Of a stretch of DNA of 22,108 nt, positions 21,069 to 22,108 are shown piece by piece. Below the pieces are notes generated by a model, which was not told where the DNA came from, made no database searches, and worked only from the letters and a program-made list of their open reading frames with translations. Positions within the stretch are counted from its first letter, which is position 1. Every line of letters begins with the position of its first letter. The position numbers and the translations under genes were made by a program. The stretch is from an uncultured Collinsella sp. (GTDB lineage: Bacteria; Actinomycetota; Coriobacteriia; Coriobacteriales; Coriobacteriaceae). Location: the NCBI GenBank assembly GCA_902493125.1, contig CABUOF010000034.1:1-22108 (forward strand). The letters run 5' to 3'.

Positions 21069-21240
21069 CGGAAACCGCATCCCATTATTTTGTCGAAAAA
21101 CGGGTTGCAGTTTCCGGTTAGGCCCGCTAGCGGAAAATGCGAGCCGGTATCAGCTCTCAAAACGGGATACGGTTTCCGGTTGAGCCTTCAGACGGAAACT
21201 GCGACCCGGAATCCACGCTCAAACCGGGATGAGCTTTCCG
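21069..21240. repeat. Array B: three palindromic units, period 62 bp
   Basis: Units begin CGGAAA at 21069, 21131 and 21193 and end TTTCCG at about 21117, 21179 and 21240, so both steps are exactly 62 bp. Arms follow the same CGGAAA-NN-GC-NN-CCCG and CGGG-NN-GC-NN-TTTCCG pattern as array A, with divergent loops and spacers of about 14 bp. It lies between the ferredoxin gene and dnaK. The rest of 20935-21068 and 21241-21360 shows no recognised gene. Confidence 0.87.
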
Positions 21241-21365
21241 CAAGACGGCCCCCAGGCACCCCCGGACGCAAACCTCAGCCATCTCTACATAGATCTCGAT
21301 AGATTTGCCGAGAACTCAAACAGTGCGTCTACCTGCGCATTTAAGAACCTAAACTCTCAGCAATA

Positions 21366-21503
21366 AGAAATCTTATATGAATTGACTTAGATTTTGTATA
21401 TTCCGGCCCATAAGGGGATACACTACATCCTGAAAGACAAGCCGAAGCGCCGCGCGACAGATCGTCGAGGCGGCGCGAACGCAAAAGAGAGAGGGAATTT
21501 CTA
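21366..21503 (+). promoter_or_regulatory. dnaK upstream and leader region
   Basis: An AT-rich stretch (21366-21402) contains AAATCT and AGATTT in inverted orientation, TTGACT and TATATT, but no properly spaced sigma-70 pair. A GC-rich leader hairpin follows: GCGCCGC (21447-21453) with GCGGCGC (21470-21476), the loop of which can pair further (CGAC/GTCG). No CIRCE element and no full HspR HAIR site (CTTGAGT-N7-ACTCAAG) was found. Confidence 0.4.
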
Positions 21504-22108
21504 ATGAGTAAGATTCTTGGTATCGACCTTGGTACTACTAACTCCGCTATGGCCGTCCTCGAGGGCGGTTCTCCGACCATTATCGTGAACGCCGAGGGCG
21601 ACCGCACCACCCCGTCCGTCGTGGGCTTCCGTGCCGACGGCGACCGCGTCGTGGGTAAGGCCGCTAAGAACCAGGCTGTCACCAACCCCAAGAACACCGT
21701 GTTCTCCATCAAGCGCTTCATGGGCCGCAAGTACTCCGAGTGCACCTCCGAGATCAAGACCGTGCCGTATGAGGTCAAGGAGGGCCAGGGTGGCCGTGCC
21801 GTCGTCGACATCGAGGGCAAGGATTACACCGCCGAGCAGGTGAGCGCCATGACGCTCGCCAAGATGAAGGCCGACGCCGAGAAGTATCTGGGCGAGACCG
21901 TCACCGACGCCGTCATCACCGTCCCGGCCTACTTCAACGACGCCCAGCGTCAGGCCACCAAGGACGCCGGCAAGATCGCCGGTCTCGACGTCAAGCGTAT
22001 CATCAACGAGCCCACCGCCGCCGCTCTGGCCTACGGTGTGGATAAGGAGCAGACCCAGAAGATCATGGTCTACGATCTGGGCGGCGGCACCTTCGATGTC
22101 TCCATTCT
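21504..22108 (+). CDS. dnaK: Chaperone DnaK (Hsp70), 5' part
   Basis: The first 201 codons of DnaK, cut by the window end. The nucleotide-binding domain is clear: ILGIDLGTTNSAMAVLEGG (phosphate 1), TTPSVVGF, the NPKNTVFSIKRFMGRK segment, AVITVPAYFNDAQRQATKDAG, INEPTAAALAYG and MVYDLGGGTFDVSI (phosphate 2). The ATG at 21504 is preceded by GAGAGGGAATTTCTA, a purine-rich ribosome-binding site. In Actinobacteria dnaK usually heads dnaK-grpE-dnaJ-hspR; the rest lies outside the window, so the downstream partners are unknown here. Confidence 0.97.
   Translation, partial: MSKILGIDLGTTNSAMAVLEGGSPTIIVNAEGDRTTPSVVGFRADGDRVVGKAAKNQAVTNPKNTVFSIKRFMGRKYSECTSEIKTVPYEVKEGQGGRAVVDIEGKDYTAEQVSAMTLAKMKADAEKYLGETVTDAVITVPAYFNDAQRQATKDAGKIAGLDVKRIINEPTAAALAYGVDKEQTQKIMVYDLGGGTFDVSI

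Overview
The window looks like a chromosomal segment from a high-GC, anaerobic, gut-type actinobacterium, most likely Collinsella or a close relative in the Coriobacteriia. I infer this from the GC-rich codon use, the nadA-nadB-nadC-niaR operon, the hydrogenase-maturation genes, the clostridial-type ferredoxin and the style of intergenic hairpins. No 16S gene or other decisive marker is present. No tRNA, rRNA or CRISPR array was recognised.

Layout. 1-102: an intergenic composite repeat. 144-2649: an RpiR-type regulator divergent from a GH1 6-phospho-beta-glucosidase. 2801-3337: a PTS EIIA(Glc)-type protein with a strong terminator. 3573-4130: a small lipoprotein. 4280-5810: a complete IS110-family element of the IS1111 subgroup. 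It has subterminal inverted repeats, a DEDD transposase and a long 3' non-coding tail that may encode a bridge RNA. It sits inside a second copy of the repeat found at 1-102, so the uninterrupted copy serves as an empty-site reference. 5870-6132: GGGACA-type sequences followed by a regular array of three palindromes with a period of about 62 bp. 6174-6842: a HAD phosphatase. 6967-12982 (minus): a nickel/hydrogenase-maturation cluster, read in transcription order as an 82-aa protein, nikR, hypF, hypC, hypD, hypE. 13203-13523: thioredoxin. 13660-14235: a protein resembling uracil-DNA glycosylases but apparently lacking their catalytic motifs. 14300-16299 (minus): an AgrC/AgrA-like two-component system. 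16592-20459 (plus): nadA, nadB, nadC and the NAD repressor niaR, behind a large palindrome that overlaps a good promoter. 20660-20845 (minus): an 8Fe-8S ferredoxin. 21069-21240: a second three-unit array of the same palindrome family. 21504 to the end: the start of dnaK.

How the genes work together. NadA, NadB and NadC form the de novo route from aspartate to nicotinate mononucleotide, and NiaR is the likely nicotinate-responsive repressor of its own operon. HypC, D, E and F build the Fe(CN)2CO centre of [NiFe]-hydrogenases, and NikR would tie expression to nickel. HypA, HypB and the hydrogenase subunits are not in the window. The RpiR regulator and the phospho-beta-glucosidase form a small beta-glucoside catabolic unit.

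The least ordinary content is non-coding: the filled and empty IS1111 sites with a candidate bridge RNA, the two 62-bp-period palindrome arrays, a family of stem-loops with a conserved GGGACA-like core and changing stems, and several large intercistronic hairpins.
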